Below are positions 1 to 11,138 of a stretch of 64,000 bases of DNA, piece after piece. The stretch lies in assembly GCF_042186555.1 (NCBI RefSeq), contig NC_133326.1, forward strand, positions 690,160,708 to 690,224,707, read 5' to 3'. The notes under the pieces are model-generated. The model had not been told where the DNA came from, searched no databases, and saw only the letters and a list, made by a program, of their open reading frames with translations. The translations under genes and the position numbers were made by a program. The stretch's first letter is position 1; every line of letters begins with the position of its first letter. This DNA comes from Aquarana catesbeiana (Eukaryota > Chordata > Amphibia > Anura > Ranidae).

Positions 1-118
1 TGCATGTTACTTTTTATCATATATCAAATGGTTCACACATATATCACTATAAACTTAACTGCCTTTTTTTAATACCTATGAGTGGTCAACACCCCTATTG
101 CAGTGTCTATATCATTAA

Positions 119-1241
119 CCACTTCCCGCCGGGAGGGCGTACATGGACGTCCTCCCATTTCAGTGGTTATACCGGGCTGATGCCTGAACCTACAAGCATC
201 AACCTGGTATCGTTCTCTTCAGCTGGCGATTCCCTTCACTGTAAGAACAATCATAGCGGCAGTTCAGCCGCTTTAGTGGGAGGGGACGTCCCCCCTCTCC
301 CGCCCCCCTCTGGTGCTTCACCCGACTCACCTGTGCGATCCGTGAGCTGGAGACAGAATCCACTGGTGGCAGAAGTTGACCATAGAGATTTCCGGGGAAC
401 AGATGGTCCCTGGTCATCTATATGACTCTCGGAGGTCCGTTATGACATCACCCCCAGCCTGGCAGTTGTAAGTACTGCCATGTACTCAGCTGGAAAGCCG
501 AGATCGTCCTGTGTTTTTTTTTTTATCTCAGTCTTTCCAGCCTGGAGGAGAGATGTGGGGTCTTATAGACCCCACATCTCTCCATAAAGAGGTCCTGTCA
601 TGCACTATTCCTATTACAAGGGATGTTTGCATTCCTTGTAATAGGAATAAAAGTGATCAAAATGTTTTTTTTCAAAGGGAAAGTGTAAGAATCTAAAAAT
701 GAAAATAAAATAAACAATAAAAAAAAAAATGAAACCGTCCCCGCAGAAGCGAACGCATATGTACATCGGGCCCACGCATATAAACGGCCTTCAATTCACA
801 CATATGAGGTATCGCCGCAAAAGTTAGAGCGAGAGCAATAATTCTATACCAAAACCTCCTCTGTAACTCTAAACAGTTAACCTATAAAAAAATGTAAAGT
901 GTTGCCTATGGAGATTCTTGAGTATCGAAGTTTGGCGCCATTCCACGAGCAAGCACAATTTTGTGACATGTTGGGTATCTATTTACTCGGCGTAACATAT
1001 TTCACATTTCACAAAAAAACTTTTTTTTTTTTAATTCATGAAACTTTTTTGTTCCCGAAAAATTGCTGCGCAAATACCATGTGACATAAAAAGTTGTAAC
1101 GACCACCATTTTATTCTCTAGCGTCTCTGCTAAAAAAAATAAAATAAAATGTTTGGGGGTTCTGAGTAATTTTCTATCAAAAAAAATGATAATTTTTACA
1201 TGTAGGAGCGAAGTGCCAGAATTGGCCCGGATGGGAAGTGG
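119..1241. mobile_element. TTAA-flanked piggyBac-like MITE
   Basis: The element is flanked by TTAA on both sides (115-118 and 1242-1245). Its ends are inverted: CCACTTCCCGCCGG on the left and the complement of CCGGATGGGAAGTGG on the right. A TTAA duplication with termini starting CC is the signature of the piggyBac superfamily. No transposase is encoded, so it is non-autonomous. It carries the hairpin pair at 547-648. Related elements recur at 9063, 34627, 35896, 37439, 38671 and 47900. Confidence 0.75.
547..648 (+). other. Pair of strong hairpins inside the MITE
   Basis: Hairpin A (547-583) is a near-perfect stem, GGAGAGATGTGGGGTC against its complement, with a 5-base loop. Hairpin B (605-648) has a stem of about 20 bp with one mismatch around the loop TTTG. 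The same ordered pair occurs at 34990-35087 and, inverted, at 30029-30126, with compensating base changes in the stems. Function is unknown. Confidence 0.6.
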
Positions 1242-1245
1242 TTAA

Positions 1246-1702
1246 TTTCCAACAAGTATTTGCAATTTATGTAATTATTTGAGCTAGCAGGATAGGTAGC
1301 GCTTCACATTTATTTGATGTTTGTTACTTTGGCACATGCTCAAACAAAACAAAAAGGGTACAAGGGCCTAAGGCATTATCTGCAGCACTTTGCTGAATTT
1401 AAAAAGAATGCTAGTATATATTCACAAAGGGAATATGAATAGCGGCGTTAGTTATTGCCCAGAAACCCAGAGGTAGGTTCTGCAATAAAAATCCTCTAAT
1501 TTGACTAGATGCCCTGCCTTTGTATTCCTGGACAATATATATAACGTTGCCATTCATGTTCCCTTTGTGAGTATAAGCTAGTATTTTACATTTGTCAGTA
1601 AAGAGCTGAGCATAATGCACTAGACATTTGCACCCTTTGTGTTTTGTTTTGTTTGTACAGTTTGAAGATTCTCCAGTCTTAAAAGGGAAGCATCATCTAC
1701 AT
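1246..1702. other. Unassigned AT-rich intergenic DNA
   Basis: No open frame with recognisable protein content, no TIR pair and no tandem repeat were seen here. The short frame on the - strand at 1411-1620 has no recognisable domain. Confidence 0.5.
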
Positions 1703-1995
1703 CAGGGGTCTCCAAACTGTGGCCCGAGGGACAGATGTGGCCCTACTGATATGAGGCACCATTCCTCCCACTGACACCAACATAGGAGCACTATTTTTTC
1801 CACGATACCAATGATGGGATACTATTCCTCTTACTAATAGGGACACTACTCCTCCTCCTATTGACCACAAACCCTACAGCCATATTTCTCACTCATGCCA
1901 GGCCCGTGACATTTTCTGCCCCTGCTGGCCACAATCCAGCCCTCCTCAAGTCTGAAGGACAAAAAGCTGGCCCTTTGAAAACTTTGGGCCCCTTG
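1703..1995. mobile_element. hAT/Charlie-like MITE
   Basis: The left end CAGGGGTCTCCAAACT is typical of hAT/Charlie elements. The right end is an imperfect complement (AAAACTTTGGGCCCCTTG). Flanking octamers ATCTACAT (1695-1702) and GTTTACAT (1996-2003) match at 6 of 8 positions, consistent with an old 8-bp target duplication. No coding capacity. Confidence 0.6.
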
Positions 1996-2003
1996 GTTTA
2001 CAT

Positions 2004-3144
2004 CATCCAGTCCAGATTGTATCGCAAAAAAATGGCCTGGTCATTAAGGGGGGAAAACCTTCCGGGGGTGAAGTGGTTAAAATCCAGCAATCTACTCTCT
2101 CACCCTGTTCTGCACATGTCAGTGTCTCTTTATATTTTGTCACTCTGCTGAAAATAAAGGGACCGATCTGCTGACAGCCTAATGATTTACTTCTGCTCCA
2201 GGGCTCTGGACTTCAGCAAAATGGCAGCCTCCCGAAAGAAGACATGAGAGCAATGCTGAAGGCAATTTACAGCATACACTAATTTTGGTTGCATAATTAT
2301 TACCCTCCCTGGCGTTAATCCCGAGTGCAGCTCGGGGTTAAATTTCAGTACCATTAGTGGTAACCCCGGGCCACACTCGGGAATGCATTGCAGTATTCTG
2401 GTCCAGGTTACTTACCTTGTCCCCAGGATCCTATGATGTACTCCCACTGTGTCCTCCTCCGGATCCCCCGCCCAATGTACTGTGATGGGCTCCGTTTCCT
2501 GCAAGCATTGCAATGTATGGGAATGGAGCCGGCGGGAATTTAAAAAAAGTAAAAAAAACATAACACATACAGTGCACTGTACTCTTACAGATTACACTAC
2601 TGTATCAAATCATTTCACATCCCTTTTGTCCCTAATGCTTTGTCCAGTGCCCTGCACGCAGTTTTATATTATATACAATATACTGTTCTTTCTGCCTGGA
2701 AACCGGAGAATGTCCATGGCAAAAAGTGTCCCTTTACGTTATAAGTGGTTTTAGACCAGCTAGAAAACAGCGATAGTAAATAAGAATCACTTACAGAATT
2801 GAGCGATAGTGATTCATCGAACACTGAAAGTGACGACATCAACAATTCTGCGACTGAGCAAATTTCAGTGTTTTTGATTTGATTACATTATTGAATACAT
2901 TTTTTTTATTATTATTATATTATTATTTGTTATAATTATTTATCCTCTCCTCATAGGCAAAGGAAAAAAGGAACGTGCAGAGCTCTGCTCTTAGACGGTA
3001 AGCTGACTGCTAATCTATTTATAGCAACCTCCCCCGACATACACTTCTATCTCCCATCTCAGGGAACTTGTGAGAAGTTATCAGGCTAATAACAGAGCTA
3101 CTGAGCAAGAGACAGCTACGGAACATAAGAAAACACTGCAGATA
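2004..3144. other. Intergenic DNA with a dispersed repeat fragment
   Basis: At 2040-2095 there is the tail of a TTAA-type MITE (GAAGTGGTTAAA). From about 2301 (CCCTCCCTGGCG) to about 2755 there is a stretch that looks like another non-autonomous repeat, followed by an AT-rich ATTATTATT-like run near 2900-2940. Boundaries are uncertain and no gene is visible. Confidence 0.4.
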
Positions 3145-3518
3145 TACAGTATATCACAAAAGTGAGTACACCCCTCACATTTGTGTAAATATTTTATTAT
3201 ATTTTTTCATGTGACAACACTGAAGAAATGACACTTTGCTACAATGTAAAGTAGTGAGTGTACAGCTTGTATAACAGTGTAAATTTGCTGTCCCCTCAAA
3301 ATAACTCAACACACAGCCATTAATGTCTAAACCGCTGGCAACAAAAGTGAGTACACCCCTAAGTGAAAATGTCCAAATTGAGCCCAATTAGCCATTTTCC
3401 CTGCCCGGTGTCATGTGACTCGTTAGTGTTACAAGGTCTCAGGTGTGAATGGGGAGCAGGTGTATTAAATTTGGTGTTATCGCTCTCACTCTCTCATACT
3501 GGTCACTGGAAATTCAAC

Positions 3519-3987
3519 ATGGCACCTCATGGCAAAGAACTGTCTGAGGATCTGAAAAAAAGAATTGTTGTTCAACATAAAGATGGTCTAGGCTATAAGA
3601 AGATTGCCAAGACCCTGAAACTGAGCTGCAGCACAGTGGCCAAGACCATACAGCGGTTTAACAGGACAGGTTCCACTCAGAAAAGGCCTCACCATGGTCG
3701 ACCAAAGAAGTTGAGTGCATGTGCTCAGCGTCATATCCAGAGGTTGTCTTTGGAAAATAGACGTATGAGTGCTGCCAGCATTGCTGCAGAGGTTGAAGGG
3801 GTGGGGGGGTCAGCCTGTCAGTGCTCAGACCATACGCCGCACATTGCATCAAATTGGTCTGCATGGCTGTCGTCCCAGAAGGAAGCCTCTTCTAAAGATG
3901 ATGCACAAGAAAGCCCACAAACAGTTTGCTGAAGACAAGCAGACTAAGGACATGGATTACTGGAACCATGTCCTGTGGTCTGATGAG
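3519..3987 (+). pseudogene. Tc1 transposase, N-terminal part
   Basis: Starts at MAPHGKELSEDLKKR and contains the paired-like helix-turn-helix DNA-binding region (GLGYKKIAKTLKLSCSTVAK). A frameshift in the G-run near 3800-3810 moves the remainder to another frame (SAQTIRRTLHQIGLHGCRPR). It ends at VLWSDE, which holds the first catalytic Asp of the Tc1 DD34E triad. The hAT element begins at that codon, after the duplicated octamer CTGATGAG. The C-terminal half resumes at 8253. Two independent lesions, a frameshift and an insertion, make it non-functional. Confidence 0.9.
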
Positions 3988-4079
3988 CAGGGCCGTCTTT
4001 AGCGCAGGGCAAACTGGGCACTTGCCCCGGGCCCAATCTTTGTTGGGGGGTCCGCGCTAGCCGTGAATTGGGGCCCCGA

Positions 4080-4490
4080 TCACAGCTTTGCAGAGCGCAC
4101 AGAGGACACGGGAGGATGTATTCCTCGCTAGCCAGCTGAGAGGGGGCGGGGCCGGGAGCTCCACTGACGCTCCAACCCCGCCCACGTGCAGCCTGTGTAC
4201 TCGGAAAAGAGCTTCTGTAGTGAGAGCCAGTGATCGGAGTGGGAGTGTCAGTGGAGCTTCCGGCCCCGCCCCTCTATACTGGCTGGTGAATACAGAGGTC
4301 CGGGGGAGGGGCCGGGAGCTCCAATGACACTCCCACTCCGATCACTGGCTCTCACTACAGGCGCTCTATTCCCAGTACACAGGCTGCACGTGGGTCAGTG
4401 GATCTCCCGGCCCCGCCCCTCTCAGCTGGCTAGCGCGGAATACATCCTCCCATGTCCTCTGTGCGCTCTGCAAAGCTGTCATCGGGGCGA
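4080..4490. repeat. Large imperfect inverted repeat in hAT element
   Basis: The left arm (GCTTTGCAGAGCGCACAGAG onward) and the right arm (CTCTGTGCGCTCTGCAAAGC at about 4457) are complementary over about 200 bp each, centred near 4270. Both arms carry GC-rich GGGGCGGGGCC-type blocks. Confidence 0.75.
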
Positions 4491-4726
4491 CCATTCACGG
4501 GTGATGTGGGCCCAGGGCCCACCCAACAAAGCATCAGTGGAGCTCCCAGCTGCTTTAGTGAGAGCAGAGAGTGGAAGCCCCGCCCACAGTCCTGAATGTA
4601 TGTAGTGAGTTTGGCTGGCCAGGTATGTCCTTACAACCATAGAATGCCTGAATGTTTAAACCCTGAGCTGTGTTATTTAACTGTAAAGCTGTGCATTGCT
4701 GAAAGTTCTCTGACCATCCCCTGTAT

Positions 4727-7700
4727 AATGTCCGCAGTCTCTGATTGTCTTCTGCAGTATGTCCGCAGCCTCTGAGTGTCTCCTGCAGTATGTCCGCAGT
4801 CTCTGATTGTCTCCTGCAGTATGTCCGCAGTCTCTGAGTGTCTCCTGCAGTATGTTCGCAGTCTCTGAGTGTCTCCTGCAGTATGTCCGCAGTCTCTGAT
4901 TGTCTCCTGCAGTATGTCCGCAGTCTCTGATTGTCTCCTGCAGTATGTCCGCAGTCTCTGAGTGTCTCCTGCAGTATGTCCGCAGTCTCTTATTGTCTCC
5001 TGCAGTATGTCCGCAGTCTCTGATTGTCTCCTGCAGTATGTCCGCAGTCTCTTATTGTCTCCTGCAGTATGTCCGCAGTCTCTGATTGTCTCCTGCAGTA
5101 TGTCTGCAGTCTCTGATTGTCTCCTGCAGTATGTCTGCAGTCTCTGATTGTCTCCTGCAGTATGTCCGCAGTCTCTGGTAATCTCCTGCAGTATGTCCGC
5201 AGTCTCTGAGTGTCTCCTGCAGTATGTCCGCAGTCTCTGATTGTCTCCTGCAGTATGTCCGCAGTCTCTGATTGTCTCCTGCAGTATGTCCGCAGTCTCT
5301 GGTAATCTCCTGCAGTATGTCTGCAGCCTGAGTGTCTCCTGCAGTATGTCCGCAGCCTCTGAGTGTCTCCTGCAGTATGTCTGCAGTCTCTGATTGTCTC
5401 CTGCAGTATGTCTGCAGTCTCTGTCTCCTGCAGTATGTCCGCAGTCTCTGGTAATCTCCTGAAGTATTTCCGCAGTTTCTGATTGTCTCCTGCAGTATGT
5501 CCGCAGTCTCTGATTGTCTCCTGCAGTATGTCCGCAGTCTCTGGTAATCTCCTGCAGTATGTCCGCAGTCTCTGAGTGTCTCCTGCAGTATGTCCGCAGT
5601 CTCTGATTGTCTCCTGCAGTATGTCCGCAGTCTCTGAGTGTCTCCTGCAGTATGTCCGCAGTCTCTGATTGTCTCCTGCAGTATGTCCGCAGTCTCTTAT
5701 TGTCTCCTGCAGTATGTCCGCAGTCTCTGATTGTCTCCTGCAGTATGTCTGCAGTCTCTGATTGTCTCCTGCAGTATGTCCGCAGTCTCTGATTGTCTCC
5801 TGCAGTATGTCCGCAGTCTCTGGTAATCTCCTGCAGTATGTCTGCAGCCTGAGTGTCTCCTGCAGTATGTCTGCAGTCTCTGTCTCCTGCAGTATGTCAG
5901 CAGTCTCTGATTGTCTCCTGCAGTATGTCCGCAGTCTCTGATTGTCTTCTGCAGTATGTCCGCAGACTCTGAGTGTCTCCTGCAGTATGTCCGCAGTCTC
6001 TGATTGTCTCCTGCAGTATGTCTGCAGTCTCTGATTGTCTCCTGCAGTATGTCCGCAGTCTCTGGTAATCTCCTGCAGTACTTCCTCAGTTTCTGATTGT
6101 CTCCTGCAGTATGTCCGCAGTCTCTGATTGTCTCCTGCAGTATGTCCGAAGTCTCTGATTGTCTCCTGCAGTATGTCCGCAGTCTCTGGTAATCTCATGC
6201 AGTATGTCCGCAGTCTCTGAGTGTCTCCTGCTGTATGTCCGCAGTCTCTGATTGTCTCCTGCAGTATGTCTGCAGTCTCTGATTGTCTCCTGCAGTATGT
6301 CCGCAGTCTCTGATTGTCTCCTGTAGTATGTCCACAGTCTCTAGTAATCTCCTGCAGTATGTCCGCAGTCTCTGATTGTCTCCTGCAGTATGTCCGAAGT
6401 CTCTAATTGTCTCCTGCAGTATGTCCGCAGTCTCTGATTGTCTCCTGCAGTATTTCCGCAGTCTCTGGTAATCTCCTGCAGTATGTCCGCAGTCTCTGAT
6501 TGTCTCCTGCAGTATGTCCGCAGTCTCTGATTGTCTCCTGCAGTATTTCCGCAGTCTCTGGTAATCTCCTGCAGTATGTCCGAAGTCTCTGATTGTCTCC
6601 TGCAGTATGTGCGCAGTCTCTGATTGTCTCCTGCAGTATGTCCACAGTCTCTGATTGTCTCCTGCAGTATGTCCACAGTCTCTGATTGTCTCCTGCAGTA
6701 TGTCCGCAGTCTCTGATTGTCTCCTGCAGTATGTCTGCAGTCTCTGATTGTCTCCTGCAGTATGTCCGCAGTCTCTGATTGTCTCCTGCAGTATGTCCGC
6801 AGTCTCTGATTGTCTCCTGCAGTATGTCCGCAGTCTCTGGTAATCTCCTGCAGTATGTCTGCAGCCTGAGTGTCTGCTGCAGTATGTCTGCAGTCTCTGT
6901 CTCCTGCAGTATGTCTGCAGTCTCTGATTGTCTCCTGCAGTATGTCAGCAGTCTCTGATTGTCTCCTGCAGTATGTCCGCAGTCTCTGATTGTCTTCTGC
7001 AGTATGTCCGCAGACTCTGAGTGTCTCCTGCAGTATGTCCGCAGTCTCTGATTGTCTCCTGCAGTATGTCTGCAGTCTCTGATTGTCTCCTGCAGTATGT
7101 CCGCAGTCTCTGGTAATCTCCTGCAGTACTTCCTCAGTTTCTGATTGTCTCCTGCAGTATGTCCGCAGTCTCTGATTGTCTCCTGCAGTATGTCCGAAGT
7201 CTCTGATTGTCTCCTGCAGTATGTCCGCAGTCTCTGGTAATCTCATGCAGTATGTCCGCAGTCTCTGAGTGTCTCCTGCAGTATGTCCGCAGTCTCTGAT
7301 TGTCTCCTGCAGTATGTCTGCAGTCTCTGATTGTCTCCTGCAGTATGTCCGCAGTCTCTGATTGTCTCCTGTAGTATGTCCACAGTCTCTAGTAATCTCC
7401 TGCAGTATGTCCGCAGTCTCTGATTGTCTCCTGCAGTATGTCCGAAGTCTCTGATTGTCTCCTGCAGTATGTCCGCAGTCTCTGATTGTCTCCTGCAGTA
7501 TTTCCGCAGTCTCTGGTAATCTCCTGCAGTATGTCCGCAGTCTCTAATTGTCTCCTGCAGTATGTCCGCAGTCTCTGATTGTCTCCTGCAGTATTTCCGC
7601 AGTCTCTGGTAATCTCCTGCAGTATGTCCGAAGTCTCTGATTGTCTCCTGCAGTATGTGCGCAGTCTCTGATTGTCTCCTGCCGTATGTCCGCAGTCTCT

Positions 7701-7808
7701 GGTAATCTCCTGCAGTATGTCCACAGTCTCTGATTGTCTCCTGCAGTATGTCCGCAGTCTCTGATTGTCTCCTGCAGTATGTCCGCAGTCTGTGAACCTC
7801 TCCTGTAG
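4727..7808. repeat. 31-bp minisatellite, ~100 units
   Basis: The unit has the cores CTGCAGTATGTCCGCAGTCT and CTGATTGTCTC and recurs every 31 bp, with a PstI site (CTGCAG) in nearly every unit. Variant units (GGTAATCTC, TATTTCCGC, short 26-bp units) are scattered through it. Runs of variants are repeated 1048 bp apart (for example GTACTTCCTCAG at about 6078 and 7126, and GTCTTCTGCAG at 5943 and 6991), showing a higher-order duplication. Because 31 is not a multiple of 3 and the unit lacks stops in several frames, long frames up to 402 codons appear on the - strand. They are not credible genes. Confidence 0.95.
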
Positions 7809-7889
7809 TATGTGTATTAATGTGCCCCTTTACTTGCTCAATTATTTGGGATTGCTCCACTGCTCAGTGAGAGGTAATGATGTGCATGA

Positions 7890-8110
7890 ACCTCTAGCAA
7901 CCAATCAGCAAACAGTAGTGATCTGCTTTAATCTCTAGCAACCAATCAGTAAGTGCTAATGATGTGCTGTAACCCCTAGCAACCAATTAGTGAGCGCTAA
8001 TAATGTACATCAACCTCTGGCAACCAATCGGCAAGCAGAAATTATGTGTTGTAACCTCTAGAAACCAGCCATTGAGCAGTAATGATAGGCTGTAACCTCT
8101 GGCAAACAAT
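7890..8110. repeat. 41-bp tandem repeat, about 5 units
   Basis: The core CTCTAGCAACCAATCAG recurs at 41-bp spacing (about 7896, 7937, 7978, 8019, 8060), with divergence rising rightward. It lies inside the hAT element, just beyond the 31-bp array. Confidence 0.8.
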
Positions 8111-8252
8111 TGCAATCGCTGCGTGATCTTCTGCAGTAAACTGATTTTGAGTCTACCTGGTATTTTTTTGTATGTCTCAGAATGGAGGGGGGGGCCCCAA
8201 GAAAATGTTTGCCCAGGGCCCAATCAAAATTAAAGACGGCCCTGCTGATGAG

Positions 8253-8770
8253 ACCAAGTTAAACTTATCTGGTTCAAATGGTGTAAAGCGTGTGTGGCAG
8301 CAACCAGGTGAGGAGTACAAAGACAAGTGTGTCTTGCCTACAGTCAAGCATGGTGGTGGGAGTGTCATGGTCTGGGGCTGCATGAGTGCTGCCGGCACTG
8401 GAGAGCTACAGTTCATTGAGAGAGCCATGAATGCCAACATGTACTGTGACATACTGCAGCAGAGCATGATCCCCTCCCTTCGTAGACTGGGCCGCAGGGC
8501 AGTATTCCAACATGATAACGGCCCCAAACACACCTCCAAGATGACCACTGCCTTGCTAAAGGAGCTGAGGGTAAAGGTGATGGACTGGCCAAGCATGTCT
8601 CCAGACCTAAACCCTGTTGAGCATCTGTGGGGCATCCTCAAATGGAAGCTGATGTCATCATGGAGGAGTGGGAGAGGACTCCAGTGGTAACCTGTGAAGC
8701 TCTGGTGAACTCCATACCCAAGAGGGTTAAGGCAGTGCTGGAAAATAATGGTGGCCACACAAAATATTGA
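8253..8770 (+). pseudogene. Tc1 transposase, C-terminal part
   Basis: Continues the transposase that breaks at 3987. The visible motifs are VKHGGGSVMVWGC, FQHDNGPKHTS (second catalytic Asp) and SPDLNPVEHLWG (catalytic Glu), so the DD34E triad residues survive. A frameshift near 8660 moves the tail (EEWERTPVVTCEALVNSIPK) to another frame, which ends at TGA 8768-8770. Its closest relatives are frog and fish Tc1 elements. Confidence 0.9.
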
Positions 8771-9062
8771 CACTTTGGGCCCAATTTGGACATTTTCACT
8801 TAGGGGTGTACTCACTTTTGTTGCCAGCGGTTTAGACATTAATGGCTCTGTGTTGAGTTATTTTGAGGGGACAGCAAATTTACACTGTTATACAAGCTGT
8901 ACACTCACTACTTTACATTGTAGAAAAGTGTCATTTCTTCAGTGTTGTCACATGAAAAAATATAATAAAATATTTACAAAAATGTGAGGGATGTACTTAC
9001 TTTTGTAAGATACTGCATGTGCCCAGCTCAAATTTCATGAATCGGGTTTACATCCACTTTAA

Positions 9063-9945
9063 CCACTTCCCGCCCGGCCTATAGTAGAATGACGGCCAGG
9101 AAGTGGTCCAGTTATGACGTCCAGCAGAAAAACAAGTCGGCGCAGTGTATCGATTGGTGGTGCGGCGTGTCAGTCTGACACACCGCAACTCCGATCTAGG
9201 TAAAGAGCCTCTGACGGAGGCTCTTTACCACGTGATCAGCTGTGTCCAATCACAGCTGATCACAGTTTAAACAGGAAAAGCCGCGCATCAGCTTTTCCTC
9301 TATCGTGTCTGTCAGATGGGAGTGGAGGAGAGCCGATGGGCTGCTCTATCGACAGGCGGGTCTGCTCTGATTGATTATCAGTGCAGCCTCCCCCCGATGA
9401 TTCCCAACACTGGACCACCAGGGATGCCCACCCATGACCACCAGGTATGCCCACCTGTGACCACCAGGGATGCCAATCAGTGCCAAAAAATGATGCCAAT
9501 CAGTCCCCATCAGTAATGCCTGCCAGTGCCTCCCAATCAGTGATGCCTATCAGTGCCACCTATCAGTGCCCATCAGTGCCACCTTTCAGTGCCCTTTAGT
9601 GCCACCTATCAGTGCCACCCATAAGTACCCATCCATGCAGCCCATCAATGTCACCTATGAGTCCCCATCAGTGCTGCATATTAGTGCCCATCATCAGTGC
9701 CACTTCATTGGTGCCACCTCATCAGTGCCCATCAGTGAAGACGAAAACTCACTTATTTACAAAATTTTATAACAGAAAAAAAGAAAAACTTTTTTTTTCA
9801 AACTTTTCGGTCTTTTTTTTATTTGTTTAGAAAAAAATAAAAACTCCAGAGGTGATCAAATACCACCAAAAGAAAGCTTTATTTGTGGGAACAAAATGAT
9901 AACATTTTTGTTTGGGTACAGTGTAGCATGACCGCGCGACTGAAG
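9063..9945. mobile_element. TTAA MITE, right end truncated
   Basis: TTAA at 9059-9062 precedes CCACTTCCCGCCCGG. The body holds a CAGTGCC-rich array and then the conserved block GAGGTGATCAAATACCACC (about 9849) that ends similar elements. The expected right TIR is missing because the sequence switches near 9945. No transposase. Confidence 0.6.
9476..9740 (+). repeat. CAGTGCC-type degenerate tandem array
   Basis: Short degenerate units such as CAGTGCCACCTAT and CAGTGCCCAT alternate. The same array type occurs at 14283-14755 and 39008-39315, always inside TTAA MITEs, so it is part of that family's consensus. Confidence 0.75.
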
Positions 9946-10015
9946 CACCCTCCTCCGCGGGCAGAGCTGCAGAGAGTCGGGAATATGCCGGGGGAACCTC
10001 TCAGTGACAGAACAC

Positions 10016-10048
10016 GTTTCGGAGTCTGGGCCATGCCTCCTTCATCAG
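10016..10048 (-). other. Hammerhead-like core motif
   Basis: On the - strand CTGATGA is followed by a 4-bp stem (GGAG/CTCC) with a 12-nt loop and then GAAAC. This is the order and spacing of a hammerhead ribozyme core with stem II. Stems I and III are weak or absent, so catalytic activity is doubtful. A related motif lies at 57010-57042 on the + strand. Confidence 0.3.
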
Positions 10049-11138
10049 CCTGCTTTTAACACATATGTTTGCAATATTACTGTACTGTTCATGATTCTTT
10101 GCCTTTTCCATTTATTCTTTTGTATTATTCTTTAGACTCTTTGTTTTTTTTATTAGGTTTCAAACTAAGGCCTCCTTTTTAAACAACATTACATACTGTG
10201 TCTAACTAAACCGCTAGTTCCCCCTACACATCTGGGGTATTATGGGGTTAATTTCAGTTCTCATTTAAACCCGGAGCACAGCTTAGCTAAGCAGGCCAAT
10301 TGAGGAGGCATGGCCCTGCCTCCGAAGTGTATTTCAATTGGCCAGCTCTCTTCTAGACTAGCCACTTCAGCCCCGGAAGGTTTAACCCCTTCCTGCGGCG
10401 CTGCACCCAAATACAATTTATGTCCTTTTTCCCCCCACATATAGAGCTTCCTTTTGGTGGTATTTGATTATCTCTGCAGTTTTCATTTTTTACGCTATAA
10501 AAAAAAACAATTGTTTTTTACTTTCTGCTATAAAACATATTCAATAAAAAAAATGTAAAACATCTAATTTCTTCATCAATTTAGGCCAATATGTATTCTG
10601 CTCCATATTTTTGGTAAAAAAAAAATCCCAATAAGCGTGTATTGATTTGTTTGAGCAAAGCGTCTACAAACTATGAGATAGATTTATGGATATTAAATCT
10701 GTTAATTTTTTTTACTAGTAATGGCGGCGATCAGTGATTTTTAGTGGGACTGCGACATTGCGGCGGACAAATCTGACACTTAAGCCTCGTACACACGGTA
10801 CGATTGTTGGCCTAATGAGCGTCTGATTTTTGTCGAAAGGGCGTGTGCCAGGATCTTGTCTTGCATACTAGAGTTACACAATTGTTGTGCCACGAACACG
10901 AACGTAGTGACGTACTTCGAGGAATTTCAGCTCTTGAGCGCCACCCTTTGGGCCCCTTCTGCTAATTTCATGTTTGGTGAGCATTGATTCCGAGCATGTG
11001 TGTTTGTACTTTTTGACTTTTGTGTGATGGATTCGTGTACTGACCATATGAAAATCTGACGTGGAGCCGTTGTCCGCCGAAAATGCACTAGCCTGCCATC
11101 CAACATTTGTTGCCCGAAAATTGTCTAAAAGAGCGTAC

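Larger units (their letters stand above)
3988..8244. mobile_element. Non-autonomous hAT element carrying a minisatellite
   Basis: Ends are inverted: CAGGGCCGTCTTTAG on the left and the complement of TTAAAGACGGCCCTG on the right. The 8-bp target duplication is perfect: CTGATGAG at 3980-3987 and 8245-8252. Removing the element restores the Tc1 transposase frame (WSDE followed by TKLNLSG), which confirms the boundaries. The interior has a palindromic segment (4080-4490), a 31-bp minisatellite (4727-7808) and a 41-bp tandem repeat (about 7890-8110). No transposase gene is present; the long frames on the repeats are artefacts of repeat composition. Confidence 0.92.
3147..9015 (+). mobile_element. 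Tc1-type transposon, split by a hAT insertion
   Basis: The outer ends are inverted: CAGTATATCACAAAAGTGAG at the left, and the complement of CTTACTTTTGTAAGATACTG at the right. The inner direct repeats (around 3342 and 8800, AAAAGTGAGTACACCCCT) give the IR/DR layout seen in Sleeping-Beauty-like Tc1 elements. The left side has the TA target; the right flank has decayed to CA. Without the 4.26-kb hAT element at 3988-8244 the Tc1 is about 1.6 kb, the normal size for the family. The element is dead. Confidence 0.9.

Noticed and set aside
4727..7808. CRISPR array
   Set aside because: Units are contiguous without unique spacers, and the sequence is vertebrate with nested eukaryotic transposons.
4990..7860. 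Long - strand frames (402, 301 and 205 codons) with repeated RRQSETADILQETIRDC-like peptide
   Set aside because: They are produced by a stop-free 31-bp minisatellite; frames on the + strand are open too and no domain, splice or promoter context exists.
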